Positions 1 to 8,692 of a stretch of DNA of 64,000 nt are shown one piece after another; within the stretch, counting starts at the first letter, position 1; the number at the start of each line of letters is the position of its first letter. Source of the DNA: Flavobacterium notoginsengisoli (GTDB lineage Bacteria; Bacteroidota; Bacteroidia; Flavobacteriales; Flavobacteriaceae); NCBI RefSeq assembly GCF_014207905.1, contig NZ_JACHLB010000005.1, forward strand, positions 186,001-250,000. Direction: 5' to 3'. Under the pieces are notes generated by a model that saw nothing but the letters and a program-made list of their open reading frames with translations, had not been told where the DNA came from and searched no databases. The position numbers were made by a program, and so were the translations under genes.

Positions 1-192
1 AATAAGAAAGGCATAAATGCAATCTCCAAGAGAAAAAGGGATTTTGCCAAGACCAATTCTTAAGAAATGTGAAATTCTTAGAAATATATTATTGCTGTAA
101 AAGCCTTCTACGTAATCTGGAAAATATCTCAAAAATCTTAAAAAGATGATTTGAACTAAAAGAAATAGGGGAAGAATATATTTTGATTTCAC
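1..192 (-). CDS. DUF3810 family membrane protein, N-terminal part (runs off the window)
   Basis: Reading the minus strand from 192 to 1 gives 64 uninterrupted codons. A GTG start at 192-190 is used, with an in-frame TAA two codons upstream, so the start is well bounded. The peptide begins VKSKYILPLFLLVQIIFLRF and continues through a segment with PDYVEGFYSNN and a second hydrophobic stretch ending GKIPFSLGDCIYAFLI. This matches the N-terminus of DUF3810 proteins of Flavobacteriia, which are membrane proteins with a metallopeptidase-like HExxH region further on; that part lies outside the window. The gene diverges from the toxin-antitoxin pair at 278. Function is unknown. The family call rests on recognising this short N-terminal pattern. 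Confidence 0.7.
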   Translation of the reverse strand, partial: MKSKYILPLFLLVQIIFLRFLRYFPDYVEGFYSNNIFLRISHFLRIGLGKIPFSLGDCIYAFLI

Positions 193-277
193 AGTTTAGG
201 TTTTTTATAAAAATAATAATTTAAAAATGGTTTGAAATTATTTTTTGTAAATTTGTTTTTCAATAATTAAGAAAAAA

Positions 278-490
278 ATGACACAGATTACTTTAAATAT
301 TCCAGATAATGAATTGTCATTCTTTATGCAATTAATAGAAAAATTCAATTATGAAACCGTGATAAATGAATTTTCTATAACTGAAGAAATGAAAAATTTG
401 TTGGATGAGAGAAGATCGACTTCAAAAGTGGACGATTTTCTTCCTTGGAATGAAGCAAAAAAACAATTGCGATTTAAATCTGGAGAATGA
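278..490 (+). CDS. Type II antitoxin-like protein, partner of ParE-family toxin
   Basis: This is a 70-aa acidic protein with no membrane segment. It begins MTQITLNIPDNELSFFMQLI, a short beta strand plus helix typical of small antitoxins, followed by a helical middle and a charged C-terminus that would wrap the toxin. Its TGA stop overlaps the ATG of the next gene in an ATGA arrangement (487-490), implying translational coupling. Order (antitoxin first), size and overlap fit a ParD/RelB-like antitoxin. It should bind and neutralise the downstream protein and repress its own promoter. A TAAATTTG promoter-like element lies at 248-255 but has no well-placed TTTG upstream. The antitoxin family itself is not identified; the role is inferred mainly from its partner. 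Confidence 0.7.
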   Translation: MTQITLNIPDNELSFFMQLIEKFNYETVINEFSITEEMKNLLDERRSTSKVDDFLPWNEAKKQLRFKSGE

Positions 491-780
491 TTTATAATGT
501 TGTAATTGAGCCAAGAGCAATTCTTGATATTCAAGATGCAATTAATTATTATGACTCTAAACGAGTTGGGTTGGGTGAACATTTTTACGAAATAGTTGAT
601 GAATATTTAAATATATTAGCGAAGAATCCTTTTTTTGAAATTAGATATAAGGATTATCGCTCTCTTCCCATTAGAAAATTTCCATTTATTATCTTTTACT
701 TTATTGATGAAGAAATTAAAACGGTATATATTATGACTGTTTTTAATACATCATTAAGTCCTTCTAAATATCCTCAGTAA
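487..780 (+). CDS. RelE/ParE family type II toxin
   Basis: This 97-aa protein begins MIYNVVIEPRAILDIQDAIN and continues with YYDSKRVGLGEHFYEIV, the strand followed by two helices seen in ParE toxins. A C-terminal beta region contains YRSLPIRKFPFIIFYF, matching the family pattern in which Arg and hydrophobic strands form the active sheet. Members poison gyrase (ParE) or cleave mRNA on ribosomes (RelE); this one looks closer to ParE by its helical N-terminus. Its ATG overlaps the antitoxin stop, so the pair is one operon. Full length, with no sign of decay. The target cannot be decided from sequence alone. Confidence 0.85.
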   Translation: MIYNVVIEPRAILDIQDAINYYDSKRVGLGEHFYEIVDEYLNILAKNPFFEIRYKDYRSLPIRKFPFIIFYFIDEEIKTVYIMTVFNTSLSPSKYPQ

Positions 781-943
781 AATCGTCTCGTTTTGTATTT
801 AAATTTTTGGTTTAATTAGATATTTGTGTAAGATAACTTTAGAGCCATTATAATTTGTGCTTATTCGTGAAATTCGTATCTAAAAAAGCAATTAAACTTT
901 GTAACTTTGAAGCTCTTAATTGTTAAACATCAAACAAAATATA

Positions 944-2404
944 ATGAGTCAAGAAATAAGAAATCTGGAACCAAAAGCACTTTGGAATAAATTCGCGGAT
1001 TTAAATGCTGTTCCGCGTCCTTCTAAAAAAGAAGAACGTGTAATCGAGTTTATGAAAAATTTTGGAAACAGCTTAGGTTTAGAAACTTTTGAAGATGAAA
1101 TCAGAAATGTAATCATTAGAAAGCCAGCTACTCCAGGAATGGAAAATCGTAAACCAATTGTTATGCAAGGACATTTGGATATGGTGCACCAAAAAAATGC
1201 AGACACAGTTTTTGATTTCGATACGCAAGGAATTGATATGTATGTTGATGGTGATTGGGTACGTGCTCGCGGTACAACACTTGGAGCTGATAATGGGTTA
1301 GGAGTGGCGACTATTATGGCTATTTTAGAAAGCAAAGATATTCCGCATCCAGCAATTGAAGCTTTGTTTACAATTGATGAAGAAACAGGAATGACTGGTG
1401 CTTTAAATCTAAAAGGAGGTATTTTGCAAGGACAGATTTTATTAAATCTGGATACAGAAGAAGACGATGAAATAGATATCGGATGCGCTGGAGGAATAGA
1501 CGTAACAGCAACAAGAACATATCATGAAGAAGAAGTTCCAGAAGGTTCTGTTGGATATACGATTATTGTAAAAGGTCTAAACGGAGGTCATTCAGGAATG
1601 GATATTCATAAAGGTTTAGGAAATGCTAACAAAATTATGAACCGTTTGTTGTTTGACGGATTTGAAAACTTTGGTTTGCAGATTGTTGAAGTTAACGGAG
1701 GAAGTCTTCGAAATGCAATTCCAAGAGAAAGTGTTGCGAAAGTAATCATTTCTCAAATGTTTGATGAAGCTTACGTATACGATATGCAGGAAATCATTTC
1801 TAATATCAAAGCGGAATATAAAACTACAGAACCAAACTTGTCGATTGAAATCGTAAAAGGCGATTTGCCTGAAAAAGTAATGGATTTAGGGGTTCAAGAG
1901 GGAATTATTAGAGCGATTTACGCTGCACATAACGGAGTTTACAAAATGAGTGCTGATATGGCCGATTTGGTTGAAACTTCTAATAACATTGCTCGTGTAA
2001 TTATTAAAGATGGCGAAATCTCGATTGGTTGTTTAACGCGTTCTTCTGTTGAATCATCAAAATTTGATTTAGCCAATTCGTTACGTTCTGCTTTTGAACT
2101 AGTTGGATGTGAAGTTGAGCTTTCGGGATCTTATCCAGGATGGACACCAAATGTTAACTCTGAGATTTTAGAAGTTTTGAAAGAGATTTATGAAAAACAG
2201 AATGGAGAGCAACCAAAAGTTGTAGCTTGTCACGCTGGTTTAGAATGTGGAATTTTAGGAACGAATTATCCAGATATGGATATGATTTCTTTCGGGCCAA
2301 CAATTCACGCTGCACATTCTCCAGATGAAAGAGCAAGTATTTCTTCTGCTCAGAAATATTGGAAATTTGTGCTTGAGATCTTAGAAAATATTCCAGTTAA
2401 ATAA
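944..2404 (+). CDS. pepD: Aminoacyl-histidine dipeptidase (PepD, M20 family)
   Basis: A cytosolic zinc dipeptidase that cleaves Xaa-His dipeptides such as carnosine. I chose the ATG at 944 (MSQEIRNLEPKALW, 486 aa, the usual PepD length) rather than a TTG at 920. Metal and catalytic motifs are all visible: MQGHLDMVHQ (His and Asp), the bridging Asp in TLGADNGLG, the catalytic and metal Glu pair in TIDEETGMTG, Asp in LLNLDTEEDDE, and a C-terminal metal His in GPTIHAAHSPDE. The dimerisation domain lies in the middle third. It stands alone; a TAACTTTG promoter-like element sits at 902-909. A strong terminator follows at 2481-2510, shared with the convergent gene. Confidence 0.93.
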   Translation: MSQEIRNLEPKALWNKFADLNAVPRPSKKEERVIEFMKNFGNSLGLETFEDEIRNVIIRKPATPGMENRKPIVMQGHLDMVHQKNADTVFDFDTQGIDMYVDGDWVRARGTTLGADNGLGVATIMAILESKDIPHPAIEALFTIDEETGMTGALNLKGGILQGQILLNLDTEEDDEIDIGCAGGIDVTATRTYHEEEVPEGSVGYTIIVKGLNGGHSGMDIHKGLGNANKIMNRLLFDGFENFGLQIVEVNGGSLRNAIPRESVAKVIISQMFDEAYVYDMQEIISNIKAEYKTTEPNLSIEIVKGDLPEKVMDLGVQEGIIRAIYAAHNGVYKMSADMADLVETSNNIARVIIKDGEISIGCLTRSSVESSKFDLANSLRSAFELVGCEVELSGSYPGWTPNVNSEILEVLKEIYEKQNGEQPKVVACHAGLECGILGTNYPDMDMISFGPTIHAAHSPDERASISSAQKYWKFVLEILENIPVK

Positions 2405-2407
2405 AAT

Positions 2408-2474
2408 AGTTTTCAGTCGCAGTGACAGTTTTCAGTTCTAACGGACTGGAAACTGTGACCGAAAACTGTGACTA
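2408..2474. repeat. Dispersed ACTGAAAACTGTGACT-type repeat, inverted pair
   Basis: An imperfect inverted repeat built from the words GTGACAGTTTTCAGT and ACTGGAAACTGTGAC, located between convergent pepD and the 2520 gene, just before their shared terminator. The same words recur at 17110-17138, 38084-38113, 38169-38192 and 53666-53694, always between genes. Confidence 0.75.
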
Positions 2475-2480
2475 TAAAAA

Positions 2481-2512
2481 AAATCCCCAATTTGTAAATT
2501 GGGGATTTTTTT
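2481..2512. terminator. Bidirectional Rho-independent terminator
   Basis: A perfect 13-bp stem (AAATCCCCAATTT and its complement) with a 2-nt loop, flanked by A-runs and T-runs on both sides. It can end both pepD (+) and the convergent gene (-). Confidence 0.9.
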
Positions 2513-2519
2513 TATAAAA

Positions 2520-3293
2520 TTAATTTCTTTTTAAGACTTTGTATTGTTCGTAACAAGCGCTAATTGCGTCCATTATCTGTAAATCATTTGCTGTCTGTAT
2601 GAAAGAATCAGAATAATTGCATCGATGCATAATTTCTGGAATTTCATCCTTGCTGATGCCTAATAATACAGCGACCGTTTCTCGGTCATATTTTGATTCT
2701 AGAAGATTTCGAACAGTATCGTCTTTCTTCATTTCTTTTAATTTCTTGAGCTCCTTTCCGTTTTTTCCGAAGAAATTATAAAGCATATCTGCCGGATTAA
2801 AAATGGACCCAAGAACTTTGCCAAAGGCATTTGGCGCATATTCTCCGGCTTCATAGCCTTGTGTAAGACCAGAAATGCTGTATCTGTAGTTTTCTTTTGT
2901 TGGAATTAATTTAGAATCAATTTCAAGATATCCAGTTAAAGTAAAAGGAGCGATAATAACTTCTTCTAATGCAATTGCTTTTTCAGTAAGCTGAATTCGA
3001 GTTACTTTGTTTTTTACCCAGTCATTTGTTACTCTAATTCTTAGCGATTGAAATCCTAAAATAGAGAAATGAAGTGTATCATTAACTTGTACATCAATTT
3101 CAAAATATCCTTTTTCATCAGATTTTGCACCACGCACTTTGTTGGTGTTAATAATGTTTACGCCGGCAAGGGGTTGTTTGCTATTGTCATTAATAATATA
3201 ACCTGAAACTCTTTGTGGAACTGTTGGTTGCGTATCTTGCGCAAAACCAAAGTTGGCTAGTAATGTAAAAAAGAAAACTGCGAAATATTTCAT
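2520..3293 (-). CDS. Exported protein with carboxypeptidase-like regulatory (CarboxypepD_reg) domain
   Basis: This 257-aa protein has a signal peptide (MKYFAVFFFTLLANFGFAQ). It is followed at about residues 28-105 by a CarboxypepD_reg-like beta sandwich: VSGYIINDNSKQPLAGVNI, then SDEKGYFEIDV, then LHFSILGFQSLRI. The rest is a basic and acidic helical region without recognised motifs, containing KNGKELKKLKEMKKDD. Unlike TonB receptors there is no plug or barrel, so it is a free-standing periplasmic or cell-surface protein. Function is unknown; the fold usually serves as a binding or structural module. It is transcribed alone and ends at the shared terminator with pepD. Confidence 0.8.
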   Translation of the reverse strand: MKYFAVFFFTLLANFGFAQDTQPTVPQRVSGYIINDNSKQPLAGVNIINTNKVRGAKSDEKGYFEIDVQVNDTLHFSILGFQSLRIRVTNDWVKNKVTRIQLTEKAIALEEVIIAPFTLTGYLEIDSKLIPTKENYRYSISGLTQGYEAGEYAPNAFGKVLGSIFNPADMLYNFFGKNGKELKKLKEMKKDDTVRNLLESKYDRETVAVLLGISKDEIPEIMHRCNYSDSFIQTANDLQIMDAISACYEQYKVLKRN

Positions 3294-3486
3294 ATCCTGA
3301 TTTAAAGCACTAAAAGTAGTAAATCGGGATTAAATATCTCGTAGTCTTGGAATTTAATTATAAGAAAATTAACAAAGGCTACGTTATTGCTTTTTTATAT
3401 TAAATAAAAAGTGATATTGAAGACTGAATTACACTGTTTTGAATTGTAAAGCTCATTGATAAAGAATAAAACTCTTAGCATAAAAA

Positions 3487-3527
3487 AAATCCCAAGTTCC
3501 AGATATGTCTGGAATTTGGGATTTTAT
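3487..3527. terminator. Rho-independent terminator of the DEAD-box helicase gene
   Basis: A 17-bp stem with one internal mismatch (AAATCCCAAGTTCCAGA and its partner), loop TATG, with A-runs on the left that become a T-run on the minus strand. It lies 20 bases downstream of the minus-strand stop at 3547. Confidence 0.85.
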
Positions 3528-3546
3528 ATTTTAAGAAATTAAATTA

Positions 3547-5451
3547 TTAATCTCTTCTTGATCTTCTTGGTCGTGAATTATCGCCAAAGTTTTCTGAACG
3601 TCTTGGAGCTCTATCAGAACCACCATTTTCGCCTCTTGGAGCAGAGCTTCTAAAACCACCTTCTCTTCTTGAAGATGAATTTCTATCACCTCTGAAACCT
3701 CCTTCGCGAGAACCTCCGTCTCTTGAAGAGTTTCTGTCACTTCTGAAGCCTCCTTCACGTCTTGGAGCAAAGTTTCCTTCTCTTCTTCCAGAATCACGTC
3801 TTCCTCCACGGTTGTTGTGGTCACGTCTTCCTCCACCATCATTTTTAGAAATTTCAACATTGATACGACGACCTTCTAATTGTACGTTGTTCAAAACATC
3901 CATTACTTTATCAGTGTGCTGAGGATCAGTATTGAAGAAAGAGAATCCTTCTTTTACATCTACTTTAAAGATGTCATCACGACCTAAATCTAATGTTTCT
4001 TTTAAGTAATCTTTCAATGACATCCAGTCGAAGTTATCTCTAGAACCGATATTTACGAAATAACGAACAGCTCCATTATTACTGAATTCTCTTGGTTCAG
4101 AATCACCTCTTTCACGTCTTTCGCCACCAGATACAGAAATATCTCTGTTCTTTTTGTAGTAAGCGATGAAACGGTTAAATTCTACTGAAACCATTTTCTT
4201 AATCAATTCTTCTTTAGATAAATCTTCAAGAACATTATTGATTGCTGGTAAGTAGTTGTCAATTTCGTGATCAACTTCAGTATCTTTAATTTTGTTTGCT
4301 AAGTGTAATAACTGAATTTCGCAGATTTCAATTCCAGATGGAATAGATTTTTCTTCAAATTTCTGTTTGATGATTCTTTCGATAGAAGAAATTTTACGTA
4401 ATTCACTTTTTGTAACAATTACAATAGAAGTACCTAATTTTCCTGCTCTACCTGTACGACCAGAACGGTGGTTGTAAGTTTCGATTTCATCAGGTAATTG
4501 GTAGTTAACAACGTGCGTTACGTTATCAACGTCAATTCCACGTGCAGCAACGTCAGTAGCAACAAGCATCTGAATTTGTCTTCCACGGAAAGATTTCATT
4601 ACACCATCACGTTGTGCTTGAGATAAATCTCCGTGTAACGCAGCGGCGCTATATCCATCCTCAATTAACTTCTCAGCGATAGCTTGTGTGTCTCTTTTTG
4701 TACGACAGAAAACTACAGAAAAGATATCTGGATTAGCATCAGCTAAACGTTTCAAAGCTTCGTAACGGTCACGAGCGTTAACTAAATAAAATTCGTGAGA
4801 AACTGTAGAAGAACCTGAGTTTTTTGTTCCAACAGTAATTTCTAATGGATCGCTCATGAATTGTTTTGCAATTCTAGCAACCTCTTGCGGCATAGTTGCA
4901 GAAAACAACCATGTGCTTTTTTCGTCTGGAGTATCTGATAAAATAGATACGATATCATCATAGAATCCCATGTTTAACATTTCGTCAGCCTCATCAAGAA
5001 CACAGTAATCTATGTTTTTAATGTTTACCAAACCTCTATTAATCATGTCTTGCATTCTTCCTGGAGTAGCCACAATAATTTGTGCTCCTCTTTTTACTTC
5101 TCTTGCTTGTTCTGTTATACTAGCTCCTCCGTAAACTGCTACCACATTAATACCTTTTTCGTATTTTGAGTAGTTTTTAAGTTCGTTAGTAATCTGTAAA
5201 CATAACTCGCGTGTTGGCGATAAAACTAATGCCTGTGTATTTCTGTTGTCAGCATCAATTTTTTGAATTAGCGGAAAACCGAAAGCTGCCGTTTTCCCTG
5301 TCCCTGTTTGAGCCAACGCAACCATATCCGTGTCTTTTTCCAATAATAGGGGAATCGCCTTTTCCTGTACCTCTGACGGATTTTCAAATCCTAGATCTAA
5401 AATCGCCTTCAGTAACGATTCATTCAATCCTAATTGTTCAAATTTATTCAT
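3547..5451 (-). CDS. DEAD-box ATP-dependent RNA helicase with DbpA-like RNA-binding domain and RG-rich tail
   Basis: Start chosen at the ATG at 5451 (MNKFEQLGLNES, 634 aa); an upstream ATG at 5475 adds eight unlikely residues. The helicase core carries the Q motif, motif I AQTGTGKTAAFGF, DEAD in VLDEADEMLN, SAT in FSATMPQ, and motif VI HRSGRTGRAG. At about residues 460-550 there is a DbpA/CsdA-type RNA-recognition domain (VRYFVNIGSRDNFDW). The last ~90 residues are Arg/Gly/Ser-rich repeats (GGFRSDRNSS, GGFRGDRNSS), a disordered RNA-binding tail. It is likely to act in ribosome assembly or cold adaptation, like CsdA/DeaD. A TAATTTTG element reads on the minus strand at 5480-5473. A different protein from the second helicase at 44016. 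Confidence 0.93.
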   Translation of the reverse strand: MNKFEQLGLNESLLKAILDLGFENPSEVQEKAIPLLLEKDTDMVALAQTGTGKTAAFGFPLIQKIDADNRNTQALVLSPTRELCLQITNELKNYSKYEKGINVVAVYGGASITEQAREVKRGAQIIVATPGRMQDMINRGLVNIKNIDYCVLDEADEMLNMGFYDDIVSILSDTPDEKSTWLFSATMPQEVARIAKQFMSDPLEITVGTKNSGSSTVSHEFYLVNARDRYEALKRLADANPDIFSVVFCRTKRDTQAIAEKLIEDGYSAAALHGDLSQAQRDGVMKSFRGRQIQMLVATDVAARGIDVDNVTHVVNYQLPDEIETYNHRSGRTGRAGKLGTSIVIVTKSELRKISSIERIIKQKFEEKSIPSGIEICEIQLLHLANKIKDTEVDHEIDNYLPAINNVLEDLSKEELIKKMVSVEFNRFIAYYKKNRDISVSGGERRERGDSEPREFSNNGAVRYFVNIGSRDNFDWMSLKDYLKETLDLGRDDIFKVDVKEGFSFFNTDPQHTDKVMDVLNNVQLEGRRINVEISKNDGGGRRDHNNRGGRRDSGRREGNFAPRREGGFRSDRNSSRDGGSREGGFRGDRNSSSRREGGFRSSAPRGENGGSDRAPRRSENFGDNSRPRRSRRD

Positions 5452-5655
5452 ATGTGTTTTAAAAATAGGGTGCAAAATTACTGCTAATTATTCAGATAAA
5501 CTAATGCAATTTTAAGAATTATATATTTGTTAAGATTTGATTGTCAAAAAGTTACGTTTTTATTAAAATAATTTTTTTACTAAAAATGAGAAAATGCTGA
5601 AAAAAAACGCTAGAAAATGTAAAATTTAGCGCTTAAAATGTTGTATTTTAAACAA

Positions 5656-6234
5656 TTATTTCGTGTTATTCAGAAAATCAATTAGTTGCTTTACTGCTTT
5701 TCCGCGATGACCAATAGTATTTTTAGTCTCCAAAGGCAATTGGGCAAAGGTTTCGTTATAATTTTCTGGCTGGAAAATTGGATCATATCCAAAGCCATTT
5801 GTACCTATTTTTTCTAATGTAATATTTCCAGAGGCAATTCCTGTAAATAAATATTGTTTTCCGTTAAGGTTTAATGTAATAACAGTTTTGAATTGAGCTC
5901 TTCTATTTTCTTCGTTTTTTAATGCATCTAGAAGTTTGTTCATATTATCGTCTGCATTTTTTTGCTCTCCGGCATATCTCGCAGAATATACTCCTGGTTC
6001 GCCATTTAATGCAAAAACTTCTAAACCAGTGTCATCTGCAAAACAATCATAACCATATTTTTGAGTAACATAATCGGCTTTTAAAATCGCATTTCCTTCT
6101 ATAGTGTCAGCAGTTTCAGGAATATCTTCAAAACAATTAATGTCTTCTAAACTTAATATTTTGATGCTTTCGGGAAGCATACTTTGAATTTCGGCTATTT
6201 TGTTTTTGTTGTTTGAAGCGAAAACGAGTTTCAT
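5656..6234 (-). CDS. rdgB: Non-canonical purine NTP pyrophosphatase, RdgB/HAM1 family
   Basis: This 192-aa cytosolic enzyme hydrolyses dITP, ITP and XTP to monophosphates, cleaning the nucleotide pool. It opens with the nucleotide-binding motif MKLVFASNNKNKIAEI (usual form TxNxxKxxE). It also carries the acidic metal-binding site DDTGLEV, the GVYSARYAG loop, and the C-terminal GYDPIFQPE and HRGKAVKQL motifs. Length is normal. It diverges from the ABC transporter gene at 6312, with only 77 bases between the starts. A TATATTTG element (6280-6287) points toward the transporter. Confidence 0.93.
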   Translation of the reverse strand: MKLVFASNNKNKIAEIQSMLPESIKILSLEDINCFEDIPETADTIEGNAILKADYVTQKYGYDCFADDTGLEVFALNGEPGVYSARYAGEQKNADDNMNKLLDALKNEENRRAQFKTVITLNLNGKQYLFTGIASGNITLEKIGTNGFGYDPIFQPENYNETFAQLPLETKNTIGHRGKAVKQLIDFLNNTK

Positions 6235-6311
6235 AGAATTAATGTGTTTAAATGATTTTCAACACAAATTTAGAATTCTTATATTTGATATGTAGCCTAA
6301 AAGTGAAATAA

Positions 6312-8090
6312 ATGCAATTATCGGTATTATATAAAAAAATCCTGCCTTTTGTAAAACCTTACAGAAAAATGGTAATTGCGACTTTACTGCTTACATTTTT
6401 AGGTTCGTTTGCAGCTCAGGTAAATGCAGTAATCTTAAAATATACTGTTGATACAATCAATAATTTAATGGTGGCGCATGAACCTTTATCAAAAGGATTT
6501 CATTTGTTAGGAATTATTAGTGTTGTATTGTTGACGAAGGAGTTGGTAAATTCGATTGTGCAATTTGGGCAAAAATTCTACGGAGAGAAACTTCGTATTT
6601 TTATCACTCGCGATATTTCTCAAACAATTGTCGAAAAAATTCTGAGCTACAGAATGGAATTTTATACTTCTGACGAAAATGAAAGTGGTAAACTTCAAAC
6701 CAGAATTGATGCTGGAATTAGTAGCTTAACAAGATTGGTTCAAAACTTTTTTATCGACATTCTTCCGTTATTTGCCAATGCTTTTGTGGCTCTAGTAATT
6801 ATGTTTTATGCTAATGTTTATGTCGGTTTGGTGAGTTTATGTATTATTCCGATCTATTTTTATATCAGTCAGTTACAGGCAACAAGATTAAGCGGGTTTA
6901 GACGAAGAATGCGTAATTATCGCGAAACGAAGAATAACGGAATTATCAGTCTAATCGAATCAATTACTGTCATTAAATCTTTTGTACGCGAATCTACAGA
7001 AGCCGATCGCCATGAAAAGATACAATATGAAATGACCGAAAATCAATTGGAAACACGAAAAACTAGTTTCATTTTTGAAAGTATTAAAAGTTTTGTTGAG
7101 CAGATTGGAGTTGTAATTATTATAATCTTGACGGCTTATTTTGTATTAAATAATCAGATGACAATTGGAGCCATTATGTTTCATATTATGTTGTTTAATA
7201 ATGTTTCGTCCCCAATTCGACAATTGCATCGAATTTATGATGAAGTAAACGATGCGTTGATTTATTCTGAAGGTTTCTTTGATATTTTAGAAGCAGAAAA
7301 AGAAATAGAAACCAGCGGTAATTATATTCCAGAAAAAATTAAAGGTTTAATTGAAGTTAAAAATGTTGATTTTGTTTATCCAAACGGAACTCAAGCATTG
7401 TTTGATATTAATTTTACGGTTAAACCAAATGAAACATCTGCTTTGGTTGGATTAAGCGGTGCAGGAAAAAGTACGATTATCAATTTATTGGATAAATTTT
7501 ATTTGCCGTCGTCAGGTCAGATTTTTTTAGATGGAGTAGATTTAGCCGATTATAACACCGATTTTCTTCGTAAAAATATCGGATTGGTGTTGCAGAAAAA
7601 CCATATTTTCAAAGGAACAGTTGCTGAGAATATTTTATACGGAAATCCTGAAGCTTCTCAAGAAGAAATTATCGAAGCTGCCAAACAAGCTTATATTCAC
7701 GAACAAGTTGTTCAATTGCCAAAAGGTTACGATTCTGATGCGCATTTGCTTTCAGGCGGACAGCAGCAACGAATTGCCATTGCAAGACTTTTTCTTAAAA
7801 ATCCGCCAATTATTTTTCTGGATGAGCCAACGGCGAGTTTAGATGCTATTGCTACGGAGCAAATTAAAAAATCGCTGGATGCCATTAAAAAAGACAGAAC
7901 CGTCATTATCATTTCGCATAGTATTTCTCAAATAATTGATTCCTCCAATATTATTGTTTTAGAAAAGGGAAGATGCGTTGAAAATGGAACTCATGATCAA
8001 TTGTTTGATAATAAAGGAACCTATTATCAAATATTTATGGCAATGGCAAATAGTTTAAATATTGATAAAATCACTCAGACTTTTGATTGA
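6312..8090 (+). CDS. ABC transporter, fused permease and ATP-binding protein (exporter type)
   Basis: This is a 592-aa half-transporter. Residues ~20-310 form an ABC exporter transmembrane domain with six predicted helices. The nucleotide-binding domain begins near residue 345, with Walker A GLSGAGKST, signature LLSGGQQQRIAIAR, Walker B IIFLDEPTASLD and the switch His in IIISHSISQ. It should work as a homodimer exporting a lipid, drug or peptide; the substrate cannot be told. Its last 20 bases overlap tail-to-tail with the convergent DUF2809 gene (8071-8090). It has no accessory protein nearby that would indicate a secretion system. Confidence 0.9.
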   Translation: MQLSVLYKKILPFVKPYRKMVIATLLLTFLGSFAAQVNAVILKYTVDTINNLMVAHEPLSKGFHLLGIISVVLLTKELVNSIVQFGQKFYGEKLRIFITRDISQTIVEKILSYRMEFYTSDENESGKLQTRIDAGISSLTRLVQNFFIDILPLFANAFVALVIMFYANVYVGLVSLCIIPIYFYISQLQATRLSGFRRRMRNYRETKNNGIISLIESITVIKSFVRESTEADRHEKIQYEMTENQLETRKTSFIFESIKSFVEQIGVVIIIILTAYFVLNNQMTIGAIMFHIMLFNNVSSPIRQLHRIYDEVNDALIYSEGFFDILEAEKEIETSGNYIPEKIKGLIEVKNVDFVYPNGTQALFDINFTVKPNETSALVGLSGAGKSTIINLLDKFYLPSSGQIFLDGVDLADYNTDFLRKNIGLVLQKNHIFKGTVAENILYGNPEASQEEIIEAAKQAYIHEQVVQLPKGYDSDAHLLSGGQQQRIAIARLFLKNPPIIFLDEPTASLDAIATEQIKKSLDAIKKDRTVIIISHSISQIIDSSNIIVLEKGRCVENGTHDQLFDNKGTYYQIFMAMANSLNIDKITQTFD

Positions 8091-8454
8091 GAAAACGCAA
8101 AGTAAATCTTTCTACAATAAAAGCAGTAATTATTCCAAAAGTATAAGCTATAATATCCGACCATAAAAATCCCTGACCTAAAACGTATCTTCCGAAAAGC
8201 GTTTTTCTGAGTTCAACCATCCATTCGCCTTGATACAATTGTAAAAATTCGATGCTATAACAAGTAATAAGAGATAGCAAAAAGATTATTGAAGCTTTTT
8301 TAAAAGGAAGAAAAATTCTAATCAAAAAATAAATCATTACAGCATATAAAAAATCGCCTATCCATAACGGAATGAAAGAGATTTTTCTTGAAAGGATTCC
8401 AAGGAAAATGATGGAGAAGAAAATTAAGGTGTAGTAGATTCTTGTTTTTTTCAA
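8071..8454 (-). CDS. DUF2809 family membrane protein
   Basis: This 127-aa protein has about four hydrophobic segments. It matches the DUF2809 pattern: GILSRKISFIPLWIGDFLYAVMIYF near the start in pieces, SIEFLQLY in the middle, WMVELRKTLFGRYVLGQGF, and WSDIIAYTFGI before the last helix. Inner membrane location is predicted; no function is known for the family. The stop region overlaps the end of the convergent ABC transporter by 20 bases. Divergent from the RAYT region, which begins just beyond its start. Confidence 0.82.
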   Translation of the reverse strand: MKKTRIYYTLIFFSIIFLGILSRKISFIPLWIGDFLYAVMIYFLIRIFLPFKKASIIFLLSLITCYSIEFLQLYQGEWMVELRKTLFGRYVLGQGFLWSDIIAYTFGIITAFIVERFTLRFLNQKSE

Positions 8455-8500
8455 GTTTATGAAAGGTTTAGTTGGAGCAAATTTATATTAAAACAATGGT

Positions 8501-8541
8501 AATTTCTCTTTGTCAAAGTTTTAAACTTTGACAAAGATTCT
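8501..8541 (+). repeat. REP-like palindrome, copy 1 (left of the RAYT gene)
   Basis: The 29-bp core at 8508-8536 consists of the 14-nt arm CTTTGTCAAAGTTT, one central base (T) and the exact complement arm. Each arm also contains its own small palindrome, CTTTG-T-CAAAG. With flanks AATTTCT on the left and ATTCT on the right, the 41-bp unit is repeated in inverted orientation at 9303-9343 with only the central base differing. Confidence 0.92.
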
Positions 8542-8587
8542 GGTCTAACGCAAATCAAGTTTTCTAATAGCATATATGATAGTTTCT

Positions 8588-8616
8588 CTTTGTCAAAGTT
8601 TAAAACTTTGACAAAG
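8588..8616 (-). repeat. REP-like palindrome, copy 2
   Basis: The same 29-bp palindrome with central A, which is the inverted orientation of copy 1, 51 bases away. Copies 1 and 2 together resemble a REPIN (two inverted REPs with a short spacer). It lies 76 bases before the RAYT start. Confidence 0.92.
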
Positions 8617-8692
8617 ACTTATTTGTATTTTTTTTAAGAAAAATCTTGTTTTTTTAATATTTTTGATTTGCAATTTTTAAAGAAACTAATCA

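Noticed and set aside
3531-3860. A 109-aa Glu/Val/Thr-rich ORF on the minus strand
   Set aside because: It is an out-of-frame shadow of the Arg/Gly-rich tail of the DEAD-box helicase; repetitive coding gives a repetitive shadow.
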